Assembly: GCA_020852595.1 (NCBI GenBank)
Contig: JADZAK010000221.1
Location: forward strand, 1-35,967
DNA from: Rhodospirillaceae bacterium
GTDB lineage: Bacteria; Pseudomonadota; Alphaproteobacteria; Rhodospirillales; Rhodospirillaceae
Reading direction: 5' to 3'
Length of the DNA: 35,967 nucleotides
Under the pieces are notes generated by a model, which saw only the letters and a list, made by a program, of their open reading frames with translations, had not been told where the DNA came from and did not search any database. Each line of letters opens with the position of its first letter. Positions within the stretch are counted from its first letter, which is position 1. Positions 23,660-31,328 of this stretch are shown here, piece after piece. The translations under genes were made by a program, and so were the position numbers.

Positions 23660-25765
23660 ATGAAGCGCCCTCCGAACGCGGCCTCGCCGGACTTCATCAT
23701 CGAAGACAATCCGGAATATAACGACGAGCTGCGCACGGCTCTTCTCATCGGATTCCACCTTCGACGGGGAGTTCATCTCGCCGCAATCAAGATGTTAGAG
23801 CCTGCGCTGATTGAGTTTGACGCGGCGCTCAAGGCTTGCCCAACTTTTGGCGAGGCGTGGCTTTATCGTGGTCTGACGCTTCGCCTTCTGAAGCGTTTCG
23901 ATGAAGCGTGTGTATCATATGAAAATGCGGCGGTGCTCACGCCGATGTTTGCCGAAGCGCAGGATAATCTCGCGACGCTTGCGGCGGCATTGGGCCGCAT
24001 TTCTTCGATTTACATTCCCTGGCTCACGGCTCGGCGCCCCAATCTATTGCGCCGCTTGTATCACAAGCTTAGGAAGCGCTTTACGCAGTCGGTTGTGGAT
24101 GAAACGCAGTATTTGGAGACAGAAAAGGACCTGCGAGAAGCCTTTTCTCGCGCCTATGACTCACCGGAAATAGCGACAAAACTCGCCTTCTGCCTGCAAC
24201 GTCAACGGCGCGAAAAAGAGGCGGAGAGTTTCTTCCGCTATGCCCTTTTTCTGGAGCCATGGACTGGAAGTGCGGCTGCCGGCCTCTGCAACATTTTAAA
24301 CTCCGCTTCTCGCACCGATGAGGCGCTGGCGGTGGCCGGCGATGCCGCCCGTGCTGGAAGTTTGGACTCTCGTGTTCCGGCGTTGGCATACGCCTCCGCG
24401 GTGCGCGAGGTGGAATGGGGACAAATAAAATTGTGGCGCGAACAGGCAATTGCCGCTTTCCGGCGCGATGCGCGTTCAGCAGCCGGCAATGCCTATTTTC
24501 TTCTCGATGATCCCGCGCTTCATCGGCAGGCGGCGGAAGCCTTGTTTCGGCTCTTCAAGGCGGCCAGCCCAGAGATGCCAGCAAACTTTCGTAGATCGGC
24601 GCAACGCCGAATTACAATCGGCTATATTTCACCTGATTTTCGCGACCATCCTGTCGCACGCTTGATCGCTGAAGTTTTCGAACTTCATGACCGCCGCCGG
24701 TTCAAGGTTATCGGTTATGGCCTCATTCCGGACACCGGCTCCGAGATCGGCGATCGCATCCGCAAGTCGTTTGACAAATTTTTCGATGTCTCCGCGCGGT
24801 CGCCCCGCGCATGCGTCGAAGCGATCCGCGCCGACGGCGTCGACATCCTCATCGACCTCGCAGGAAATACAGCCAATGGGCCAAATTCAATCATGATCCG
24901 GCGTGCGGCGCCGGTTCAGGTGAATTACCTCGGCGATCCGGGCACATCTGGAAGCCCGAATGTCGACTACATCGTTGTTGATGAAACGGTCGCGCCGGCC
25001 GAACACAAGGCTTGGTATTCGGAGGCGCTGGTGCATCTCCCGGACTGCTACCAGGCCAATGATCGCAAGCGCGCCGTTAGCGAGAAATTCCGCGCGCGCA
25101 CCGATTACGGCTTTCCGGCCGAGAGCGTCGTTTTTTGTGCGTTCAACGAACCAAGAAAGGTTACACCGGAAATCTTCGGCGCCTGGATGCGCATCCTTTC
25201 GCGCGTGCCCGGCAGCTTCCTCTGGCTCTACACCCCGACCGATAAAGTCGCGGAGAATTTCAAAGCGGAGGCCGCAAAACGTGGTTGCGATATCGCGCGG
25301 CTAAAGTTCGCATCGCGGTTGCCGAACGCAGAGCATTTGGCCCGTTACTATGCCGCCGATCTTCTGCTCGATACGCCGATTTATAACGGGCACACGACTG
25401 CGAGCGACGCGTTGTGGTGCGGCTGTCCAGTGCTCACGATCATGGGACAAGCTTTTCCCGCACGCGTTGGCGCCAGTATCCTTCGCGCAGCGGGCCTGCC
25501 CGAACTGGTGGCGACAACACTGCCGGAATACGAAGACCTCGCCGTGCGCATTGGATTGAACGGTGAGTTTCGCCGCGATCTTCGTCGCCGGGTGGAAGGG
25601 GCGAAAACATCCTGCGCCCTGTTTGATACCCCGCGCTTTGTTCGCCAGCTGGAGTGGGCGTTTGAGCATATGTGGAGCGCATACCTCAACGGCAGCGCTC
25701 CGGCGCCCTTCGCGGTTCCGCCGCTGAAGACCGATTTGAAAGCCGAGAACGGGCATGGCGATTGA
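23660..25765 (+). CDS. TPR / O-GlcNAc-transferase-like glycosyltransferase (GT41), copy 1
   Basis: A 701-aa cytosolic protein with TPR-like helices (about 45-125 and 180-240) and a C-terminal GT41 (OGT/SPINDLY) domain from about 315. The catalytic-domain landmarks are YISPDFRDHPVARL (His330), FCAFNEPRKVTPEIF with the conserved Lys, and the nucleotide-sugar site YNGHTTASDALW. The usual GYPGT of the family reads GDPGTSG here (Asp426), unlike its paralogue. GT41 enzymes attach GlcNAc or another sugar to Ser/Thr of proteins. It overlaps the next gene by 11 nt. A/T at third codon positions looks more common than in neighbouring genes. The target is unknown; the adjacent pilus proteins are candidates. 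Confidence 0.88.
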   Translation: MKRPPNAASPDFIIEDNPEYNDELRTALLIGFHLRRGVHLAAIKMLEPALIEFDAALKACPTFGEAWLYRGLTLRLLKRFDEACVSYENAAVLTPMFAEAQDNLATLAAALGRISSIYIPWLTARRPNLLRRLYHKLRKRFTQSVVDETQYLETEKDLREAFSRAYDSPEIATKLAFCLQRQRREKEAESFFRYALFLEPWTGSAAAGLCNILNSASRTDEALAVAGDAARAGSLDSRVPALAYASAVREVEWGQIKLWREQAIAAFRRDARSAAGNAYFLLDDPALHRQAAEALFRLFKAASPEMPANFRRSAQRRITIGYISPDFRDHPVARLIAEVFELHDRRRFKVIGYGLIPDTGSEIGDRIRKSFDKFFDVSARSPRACVEAIRADGVDILIDLAGNTANGPNSIMIRRAAPVQVNYLGDPGTSGSPNVDYIVVDETVAPAEHKAWYSEALVHLPDCYQANDRKRAVSEKFRARTDYGFPAESVVFCAFNEPRKVTPEIFGAWMRILSRVPGSFLWLYTPTDKVAENFKAEAAKRGCDIARLKFASRLPNAEHLARYYAADLLLDTPIYNGHTTASDALWCGCPVLTIMGQAFPARVGASILRAAGLPELVATTLPEYEDLAVRIGLNGEFRRDLRRRVEGAKTSCALFDTPRFVRQLEWAFEHMWSAYLNGSAPAPFAVPPLKTDLKAENGHGD

Positions 25766-27860
25766 TTTCAAACGTCTAAAAGAAACTGCCGTCACCGAGG
25801 GACTGCTCCTTTCGGACGCAGAGATCGATCAGGCGCGCGTCGCGGTCCAGATGCGTACGCGCCTGAACGACGGGATTAGGTTTGGCGCAGACAATAAGTT
25901 TCACGAGGCTCTCAAGGCGATCGACGAGGCGCTAAGACTTTCGCCGATGTCGTCGGAAGCATGGATGTGTCGCGGCCTCGCCCTTGAGCAAATCAAACAG
26001 TTCGATCTGGCCTGTGATGCGTATGCTCAAGCCGTTATCTTCACCCCCTTGTATGCCGAGGCGCAAGAAAGGCTGGATGAACTGGCGCCGCCTCTCGGAC
26101 GCCCATCTGCCATTCTCACGCCGTGGGTTGGGAAGCCGTCGCCTCCCTTGGGCGCACGCGAATTTCATAAGCTAAAAAAGAAGCTCGGTTTTCGTGAAAA
26201 ATGGCGGTTTGAAATTATAGAGGGGTCCGAGGAGGGTCTGCGGCGCGAATTACTGGAAGCGCCGACCTCGGTTACGCGGATTTTTAAATTGGCCCAACGC
26301 ATTCGCAAATTGGGTCGATATCTCGAGGCGGCTCATTTCCTGCGCTATGCTTTGCAGATGGCGCCCTGGCACGGCGAATCTGCTGCGTTGCTTTGCGCTA
26401 CTCTGGAAAACGGTTCAGACGGAGATCAAGTCGAAGGAGTCGCGCTCGCGGCCCTTGAGGCGGGAGCAACCAATGAGCAGCTCGCGCCTTTTGCTTTTTG
26501 GAACAATCACAAGCTTTGCGATTGGCGCAATGAAGCTAAGTGGCGCCGTGAAGCATATTTGGCCGTCCTAAGAAGGCCGGACGCTGCCGCCGCTTTTAAC
26601 GCGCTGCATTTCGCCGACGACCCGGTGATGCATCAGAAATGCGCGGCCAGTTCCGCCGACACTGGATCGCTCATGCTGCCGCGCGGATGGCGCCCTTTGG
26701 AGCGGGCGTTTCGACGAACGCCGGACCGTCCTATTACGTTGGGCTATCTGTCGGCCGATCTCCGCGATCATGCTGTCGCGCGCCTGATTGCCGAAGTTAT
26801 TGAACTCCATGACCGCAGCCGCTTCAATGTGCGCGGATATAGTGTCTTCGATGGAGTTGAATCCCCGTTTCGCCGCCGTATCCGTGGCGCTTTTGACTGC
26901 TTCGTCGACCTCTCGGGCCGGCAAGTCGGCAAGGCCGCGACGCGAATCGCCGACGATGGGGTCGATATCCTGATCGACCTCACGGGGCATACAAAAAGCT
27001 CGCCAACCTCGATTCTCCTGCTGAAGCCGGCACCGATCCAAGTCAACTATCTAGGGTATCCCGGCACATTAGGTACGTCTGCTGTGGACTATATCATCGT
27101 AGATAAGGCCGTTGTGCCAAGCGAGCGGCAATCATGGTTCAACGAGCGGCTTGTGCATATGCCCGATTGTTATCAGGCGAACGATCGTAAACGCGAAGTC
27201 AGCGAAAAGATGCGCGACCGCACGGACCATGGTTTTCCTGCCGACGCCGTTGTGTTTTGCGCCTTTAACGATCCGCGAAAATTAATGCCGGATATCTTCG
27301 ACGTATGGATGCGTATTCTCGTGCGCGTCCCAAACAGCTTCCTATGGCTGTATTCTCCTGACGAGCGAATAACCGAGAACTTGAAACGTGAAACAACAGC
27401 GCGAGGCGTTGATGTAGAACGCCTCAAATTTGCGCCGTTCGCGCCTCAGGCCGAGCATCTTGCGCGCTATCATGCTTGTGATCTCTTCCTCGATACGCCG
27501 ATTTATACCGGCCACACGACGGCGAGCGACGCGCTTTGGAACGGTTGCCCGCTTGTCACGATCGCTGGTAATTCCTTTGCAGCCCGCGTCGGCGCGAGCA
27601 TTCTGCGCGCGGCCGGTTTTCCAGAACTCGTGACCACGTCATATGCGGAGTACGAGGAGCTTGCGGTTAGCATCGGCCTTGACGCTGGATTGCGCCGCGA
27701 CCTGCGCAAGCGGATCGAGGCGGCGCGGGACACCTGCGCTTTGTTCGACACGCCCCGGTTCACCCGCCACCTGGAATGGGCTTACGAGCATATGTGGGAC
27801 GAATATGTCGCCGGTCGCGAGCCTCAATCTTTTGAGGTACCTTCACTGCCGCGCCCGTAA
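25755..27860 (+). CDS. TPR / O-GlcNAc-transferase-like glycosyltransferase (GT41), copy 2
   Basis: Also exactly 701 aa and clearly a tandem paralogue of the preceding gene. The C-terminal 250 residues align almost without gaps, while the TPR half is much more divergent. It has a TPR-like region at about 50-115 and GT41 motifs YLSADLRDHAVARL (His339; HP changed to HA), a normal GYPGT (Tyr435), FCAFNDPRKLMPDIF and YTGHTTASDALW. The start overlaps copy 1 by 11 nt, implying translational coupling and possibly a working pair with different targets. The product should be cytosolic. Substrate and sugar donor are not deducible. Confidence 0.88.
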   Translation: MAIDFKRLKETAVTEGLLLSDAEIDQARVAVQMRTRLNDGIRFGADNKFHEALKAIDEALRLSPMSSEAWMCRGLALEQIKQFDLACDAYAQAVIFTPLYAEAQERLDELAPPLGRPSAILTPWVGKPSPPLGAREFHKLKKKLGFREKWRFEIIEGSEEGLRRELLEAPTSVTRIFKLAQRIRKLGRYLEAAHFLRYALQMAPWHGESAALLCATLENGSDGDQVEGVALAALEAGATNEQLAPFAFWNNHKLCDWRNEAKWRREAYLAVLRRPDAAAAFNALHFADDPVMHQKCAASSADTGSLMLPRGWRPLERAFRRTPDRPITLGYLSADLRDHAVARLIAEVIELHDRSRFNVRGYSVFDGVESPFRRRIRGAFDCFVDLSGRQVGKAATRIADDGVDILIDLTGHTKSSPTSILLLKPAPIQVNYLGYPGTLGTSAVDYIIVDKAVVPSERQSWFNERLVHMPDCYQANDRKREVSEKMRDRTDHGFPADAVVFCAFNDPRKLMPDIFDVWMRILVRVPNSFLWLYSPDERITENLKRETTARGVDVERLKFAPFAPQAEHLARYHACDLFLDTPIYTGHTTASDALWNGCPLVTIAGNSFAARVGASILRAAGFPELVTTSYAEYEELAVSIGLDAGLRRDLRKRIEAARDTCALFDTPRFTRHLEWAYEHMWDEYVAGREPQSFEVPSLPRP

Positions 27861-27871
27861 GCGGGCGGGAG

Positions 27872-27895
27872 AAAAAAGCCGGGACGCCGCCCGGC
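27872..27895 (-). terminator. Minus-strand-oriented intrinsic terminator behind the GT41 pair
   Basis: Stem GCCGGG (27878-27883)/CCCGGC (27890-27895). Read on the minus strand, the stem is followed by TTTTTT (27877-27872). Just upstream, CGCCCG-TAAG-CGGGCG (27852-27867) forms a second hairpin over the GT41 stop codon. As no minus-strand gene exists downstream of here, it would stop antisense transcription entering the GT41 genes. The rest of 27896-28100 holds no gene and presumably the promoter of the pilus locus. Confidence 0.5.
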
Positions 27896-28100
27896 GTTGA
27901 AGTGAAGAATATGTGGCGATTTCAGTCATATCTTATGGGTTTTTGATACGGCGCCGATGCTTGCCAGTAATGGCGTATCCGTATAGGTTTGAGAGCGATG
28001 GCTGGGCGGGATCGGGTCATCATACAGCGGAATAATCTGCGACGAGCTTGGGGTGTCGCACACGCGGCGAACGGCGTGTTGCGATTTGGGGCGATAATCA

Positions 28101-29351
28101 ATGAGCGTGCTCTACAAGGCCTTGCAGAAGGCCGAGAAAGAAAACGAGCTGCGCCAATCAGCATCCGAATCCGGTTTCGATCCGAGCCGCCTGGCGGCGT
28201 CTGGGGCTCTGAAGGCCACAGGCGGACGCGGCCTGATGCTGAACCGTGTCGCCATGGCGGCGATTTTTATCGTCGCCGTCGGCGGCGGTGTCGCGTTCGT
28301 GATGTTCCAGGACAGCCTGATACCCCCTGCCGGTCCGCAGGTTGCAAGCGCGCCTCCGCCGGCCCCTTCCGTCATGCAGCCGCCTGCCGCGGCCGAGCTT
28401 GCGGGGGCGGCGCCAACAGCGCCTGCGCCCGCAGCGGCGCCCGTAACCGATGCGTCTCAACCGGCGCAGCCTTCCGCGCCCGTGCCGGCGGAGCCGAACG
28501 CGGCGGAAACACAAGTTGCCTCGGCCCCGTCTGAGGCGTCCAAGGCGGACGCGCCCAAAACGGATGCGCCCAAAACGGATGCGCCCAAGACGGATGAGCC
28601 CAAGGCCGACCCGTCCAAGCCGGCCGCTTCGCGTACGCCTCAAAAACCTGAAGCCATGCCCACGCTCGCGGCGAATTCGCCCGCGCGTATGCTCAGCCCT
28701 CCCATTTCCATCAGCCGCTCGGAATTCGCGCTGGCGGGTGTCGGCAATCAAGTGACCGTGCGTGAAGTGTCGAAAACCGCGCGCTCCAACGCCGCCGCGG
28801 GCTATGACGCGCTGATCCGCGGCTCTTACGACATGGCGCTCGGTTTTTATGACGACGCCTTGAAGGAAGAGCCCAGCAGCATTCTCGCGTTGCTCGGCCG
28901 GGGCGCAGCGCTTCAGAAACTCGGTCGCGGCCAGGATGCGCAAGGCGCCTACGAAAGTGTGCTGAAGCTCGACCCGGAAAATCGTGAAGCGCTCACAAAT
29001 CTAACAACCGTCGCCGCCGAACGCGCGCCGCAGGAGGCGCTCGCACGTTTGCTGGATCTCGAACGGCAATACGCGACCTTCAGTCCCATCAAGGCCCAGA
29101 TCGGCCTGGCTTACGCCAAACTCGGCTCGCTGCCGCAGGCGCTCGATTACTTCCGCCGCGCGCTCGCGCTCGCGCCAGATACCGTCATGTATCAGTACAA
29201 CATGGCGCTCGTGCTCGATCACCTGGGCCGCCGCGACCAGGCGGTCGCGAGCTACGAACGCGTGCTCGCGTCGATCTCCGGCGGCCGTGGTCCCATCGAA
29301 CTGTCCGCGACCGAGATCGAACGCCGGGTGCGGTTCCTGCGGGCCCGTTAG
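28101..29351 (+). CDS. Membrane-anchored TPR protein of the pilus locus (MshN-like)
   Basis: This 416-aa protein has a short cytosolic N-terminus (MSVLYKALQKAEKENE) and one transmembrane helix (about 49-68). A Pro/Ala/Lys-rich linker follows (about 75-220), including three exact APKTD repeats, then C-terminal TPR units (about 230-410, e.g. LALLGRGAALQKLGRGQDAQ). Architecture and position before an ExeA/MshM-type ATPase match MshN, a bitopic protein of MSHA-type pilus systems (similar in layout to GspB partners of ExeA). The linker would span the periplasm or peptidoglycan. It is separated from the next gene by 14 nt. Orthology to MshN is inferred from context. Confidence 0.75.
   Translation: MSVLYKALQKAEKENELRQSASESGFDPSRLAASGALKATGGRGLMLNRVAMAAIFIVAVGGGVAFVMFQDSLIPPAGPQVASAPPPAPSVMQPPAAAELAGAAPTAPAPAAAPVTDASQPAQPSAPVPAEPNAAETQVASAPSEASKADAPKTDAPKTDAPKTDEPKADPSKPAASRTPQKPEAMPTLAANSPARMLSPPISISRSEFALAGVGNQVTVREVSKTARSNAAAGYDALIRGSYDMALGFYDDALKEEPSSILALLGRGAALQKLGRGQDAQGAYESVLKLDPENREALTNLTTVAAERAPQEALARLLDLERQYATFSPIKAQIGLAYAKLGSLPQALDYFRRALALAPDTVMYQYNMALVLDHLGRRDQAVASYERVLASISGGRGPIELSATEIERRVRFLRAR
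28551..28610 (+). repeat. 15-bp coding tandem repeat (APKTD)
   Basis: Four consecutive 15-bp units (GCGCCCAAAACGGAT-type at 28551, 28566 and 28581, and a degenerate one at 28596) encode APKTD three times and EPKAD once in the linker of the TPR protein. Such repeats can change linker length by slippage. Confidence 0.8.
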
Positions 29352-29365
29352 GCCGGGGGCGGGGC

Positions 29366-30382
29366 ATGCCATACCTCGGTCATTTTGGGCTGAAAGAACA
29401 TCCGTTCACGCTCACGCCCAATACCAATCAATATTATCCGACCGAGAAGCACACCGAGATCATCCAGTCGATCCTGTTTGGAATCGCGCGAAATACCGGC
29501 ATCCTGAAGGTCGTGGGCGAGGTCGGCACAGGCAAGACGATGTTGTGCCGGCTGCTGCTGCGCAAACTCGTCGGGTCCAACGATGCGGTCGCTTATCTCA
29601 ACGCGCCGCAAGTCGATCCCGAAAGCATCGTCACGCTGGTCTGCGCCGAATTCGGCATCGAGACGGGCTCGCGTTCGCAGATGCTCCAAGGCCTGAACAC
29701 ATTCCTGCTCGAGCAGCACGCATTGGGCCGCAACGCCGTGCTGATCGTGGATGAAGCGCAGGCGCTGGGCGCCGCGGGTCTCGAAGCCGTGCGCCTTCTT
29801 TCGAACCTTGAAACCGAGCGCAGCAAACTCCTGCAAATCGTGATGTTCGGGCAATCGGAACTCGACGATCTTCTGCGGCAGCCCAATCTGCGCCAGATCA
29901 ATCAGCGCATCGGTTTCGCTTTCAACACCGGTCCGCTGAACGTCGCCGAGGCGGTGCACTATATGGCGCATCGCGTGCAGACCAGCCGCATCGCCGGCAT
30001 CGAATTTCCGATCTTCTCCGAGGCCGCGATGGCCCGCATCGCGAACGCGGCGAATTTTGTGCCGCGCGTCATCAACATTCTCGCCGACAAGGCGCTTCTG
30101 GTGGCCTACGGTGCGGGCGCGATTCAGGTCACCGAAAAGCACGCCGAAGGCGCCATCGCGGACAGTCCGCAACTCGTTCCCAAGCGAAAGAGGCGCAGCA
30201 CAGGGCCAATCTGGTACGCGGGCCTCGCCGCCGCGGTTGTCCTCGCCGCGGTGATATTTGCCGCCAGCCCGCCGCTGCGGGACTTGACAAAAACCGCCTA
30301 TACGCGCGCTCAGAACGCCTTCGGGATTGCCGCTCCCCCGGCGTCGGCCGCGAACCCGCCGGTTACGGCCAAGCCGCAATAG
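29366..30382 (+). CDS. ExeA/MshM-type AAA ATPase
   Basis: This 338-aa protein starts MPYLGHFGLKEHPFTLTPNTNQYYP, the signature opening of ExeA/GspA/MshM ATPases. It continues with Walker A GEVGTGKT (51-58) and Walker B VLIVDEAQ (125-132), plus a sensor region ending in RVINILADKALL. A basic stretch KRKRR is followed by a transmembrane helix (about 275-297) and a short periplasmic tail. In ExeA-like proteins the longer periplasmic part binds peptidoglycan; here it is only about 40 residues, as in MshM-type forms. It is thought to help insert the secretin. Its stop abuts the next ATG directly (TAG-ATG). Confidence 0.88.
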   Translation: MPYLGHFGLKEHPFTLTPNTNQYYPTEKHTEIIQSILFGIARNTGILKVVGEVGTGKTMLCRLLLRKLVGSNDAVAYLNAPQVDPESIVTLVCAEFGIETGSRSQMLQGLNTFLLEQHALGRNAVLIVDEAQALGAAGLEAVRLLSNLETERSKLLQIVMFGQSELDDLLRQPNLRQINQRIGFAFNTGPLNVAEAVHYMAHRVQTSRIAGIEFPIFSEAAMARIANAANFVPRVINILADKALLVAYGAGAIQVTEKHAEGAIADSPQLVPKRKRRSTGPIWYAGLAAAVVLAAVIFAASPPLRDLTKTAYTRAQNAFGIAAPPASAANPPVTAKPQ

Positions 30383-31129
30383 ATGATCCCGATTCAAGCG
30401 CCACTGCCCCTTAGCGTGCTTCCCATCGTGATCGTGCTGGGTCTGATTTTCGGAAGCTTCATTACAGCGCTCACCTACCGGCTGCCGCGCGGCATCGGCA
30501 TCGCGAAAGGCAGGTCGGCCTGCCCCTCGTGCGGCGCCACGCTCACACCGAAGGATTTGGTGCCGGTGTTCTCCTGGGTGATGCACGGGGGAAAATGCGG
30601 TCACTGCGGCGCGCGCGTGTCGTGGCGCTATCCCGCAACCGAATTGCTGATGGTGCTGTTTTTCAGCGTTGCGGCGCTTACCGTCGAAGATCCGATCCGT
30701 CTCGTTACTATTTTGGCGGCGACGCCGGTGATGATGGCGCTCGCGATCATCGATCTCGAACATCGGCGCTTGCCCAACAGCCTGCTGGCGGTCCTCGCGG
30801 CCCTCTTTATCGCGCTGCGCGCCGCCGGCGATGGCGATTACATCACGGCGGCGACCGCGTGCATCCTGGTCTTCGTCTCGGCGCTCGCGTTGGATGCCGC
30901 CGGCCGGCGGCTTATCCGTCAGGGGCTCAGCATGGGCGATGCGAAACTGATGGCGGCTGCGGCCCTGGCGCTACCGCCGGTTCCGCTGCTGACGGCTCTT
31001 GGCCTCGCCGGGGCCGTGGGGGCGGGGGTGGCGCTTCTGCCCTGGATGCAAAACCACAGGCGGGGGAGCCATTTTGCCTTCGGCCCGGTGCTTTTGCTGG
31101 CCTTCTGGTGCGCCATTATCACGCTGTAA
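30383..31129 (+). CDS. Prepilin peptidase / N-methyltransferase (A24, PilD-like)
   Basis: A 248-aa polytopic membrane protease. The N-terminal domain carries the zinc motif Cys47-x2-Cys50...Cys72-x2-Cys75 within the methyltransferase-type region (PRGIGIAKGRSACPSCG). The catalytic aspartates are Asp124 in AIIDLEHRRLP and Asp186 in LSMGDAKLM (usual GxGD; here SMGD). It cleaves class III prepilin leaders at Gly and should process the prepilin at 35026 and any others. It is directly adjacent to the ATPase gene. Between it and the secretin lies a 199-nt gap with one stem (31147-31166) but no gene. Confidence 0.93.
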   Translation: MIPIQAPLPLSVLPIVIVLGLIFGSFITALTYRLPRGIGIAKGRSACPSCGATLTPKDLVPVFSWVMHGGKCGHCGARVSWRYPATELLMVLFFSVAALTVEDPIRLVTILAATPVMMALAIIDLEHRRLPNSLLAVLAALFIALRAAGDGDYITAATACILVFVSALALDAAGRRLIRQGLSMGDAKLMAAAALALPPVPLLTALGLAGAVGAGVALLPWMQNHRRGSHFAFGPVLLLAFWCAIITL

Positions 31130-31146
31130 TGTGGCGTTGGCCTACG

Positions 31147-31166
31147 GGCCGGCCAGGGTTCCGGCC
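31147..31166. other. GC-rich stem in the gap before the secretin gene
   Basis: GGCCGG-N8-CCGGCC begins 18 nt after the peptidase stop. No T-run follows. It may reduce read-through or process the transcript so that the secretin has its own expression level. No other signal is clear in 31130-31328. Confidence 0.3.
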
Positions 31167-31328
31167 TTGGTTTGCAACGGCCCGCATGCTACCTGTTAGA
31201 TGGATTGGGGTGTGCTTAAAAGGCCGCGTGATTTCGCGCGCCGGTATGCATCAACTCCGCGGGGGAAATAGAGGCCGGCGGCGTCAATCCGCATCGGGCC
31301 TTGGCGAGTTTGGTACGGGGGATATTTC

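Noticed and set aside
28551-28610. Regular 15-bp repeats considered as a CRISPR-like array
   Set aside because: Units are contiguous without spacers, in frame, and encode APKTD in a linker.
29348-30763. A 471-codon minus-strand frame opposite the ExeA-type ATPase and the peptidase
   Set aside because: It spans two well-supported genes in antisense and shows no domain.
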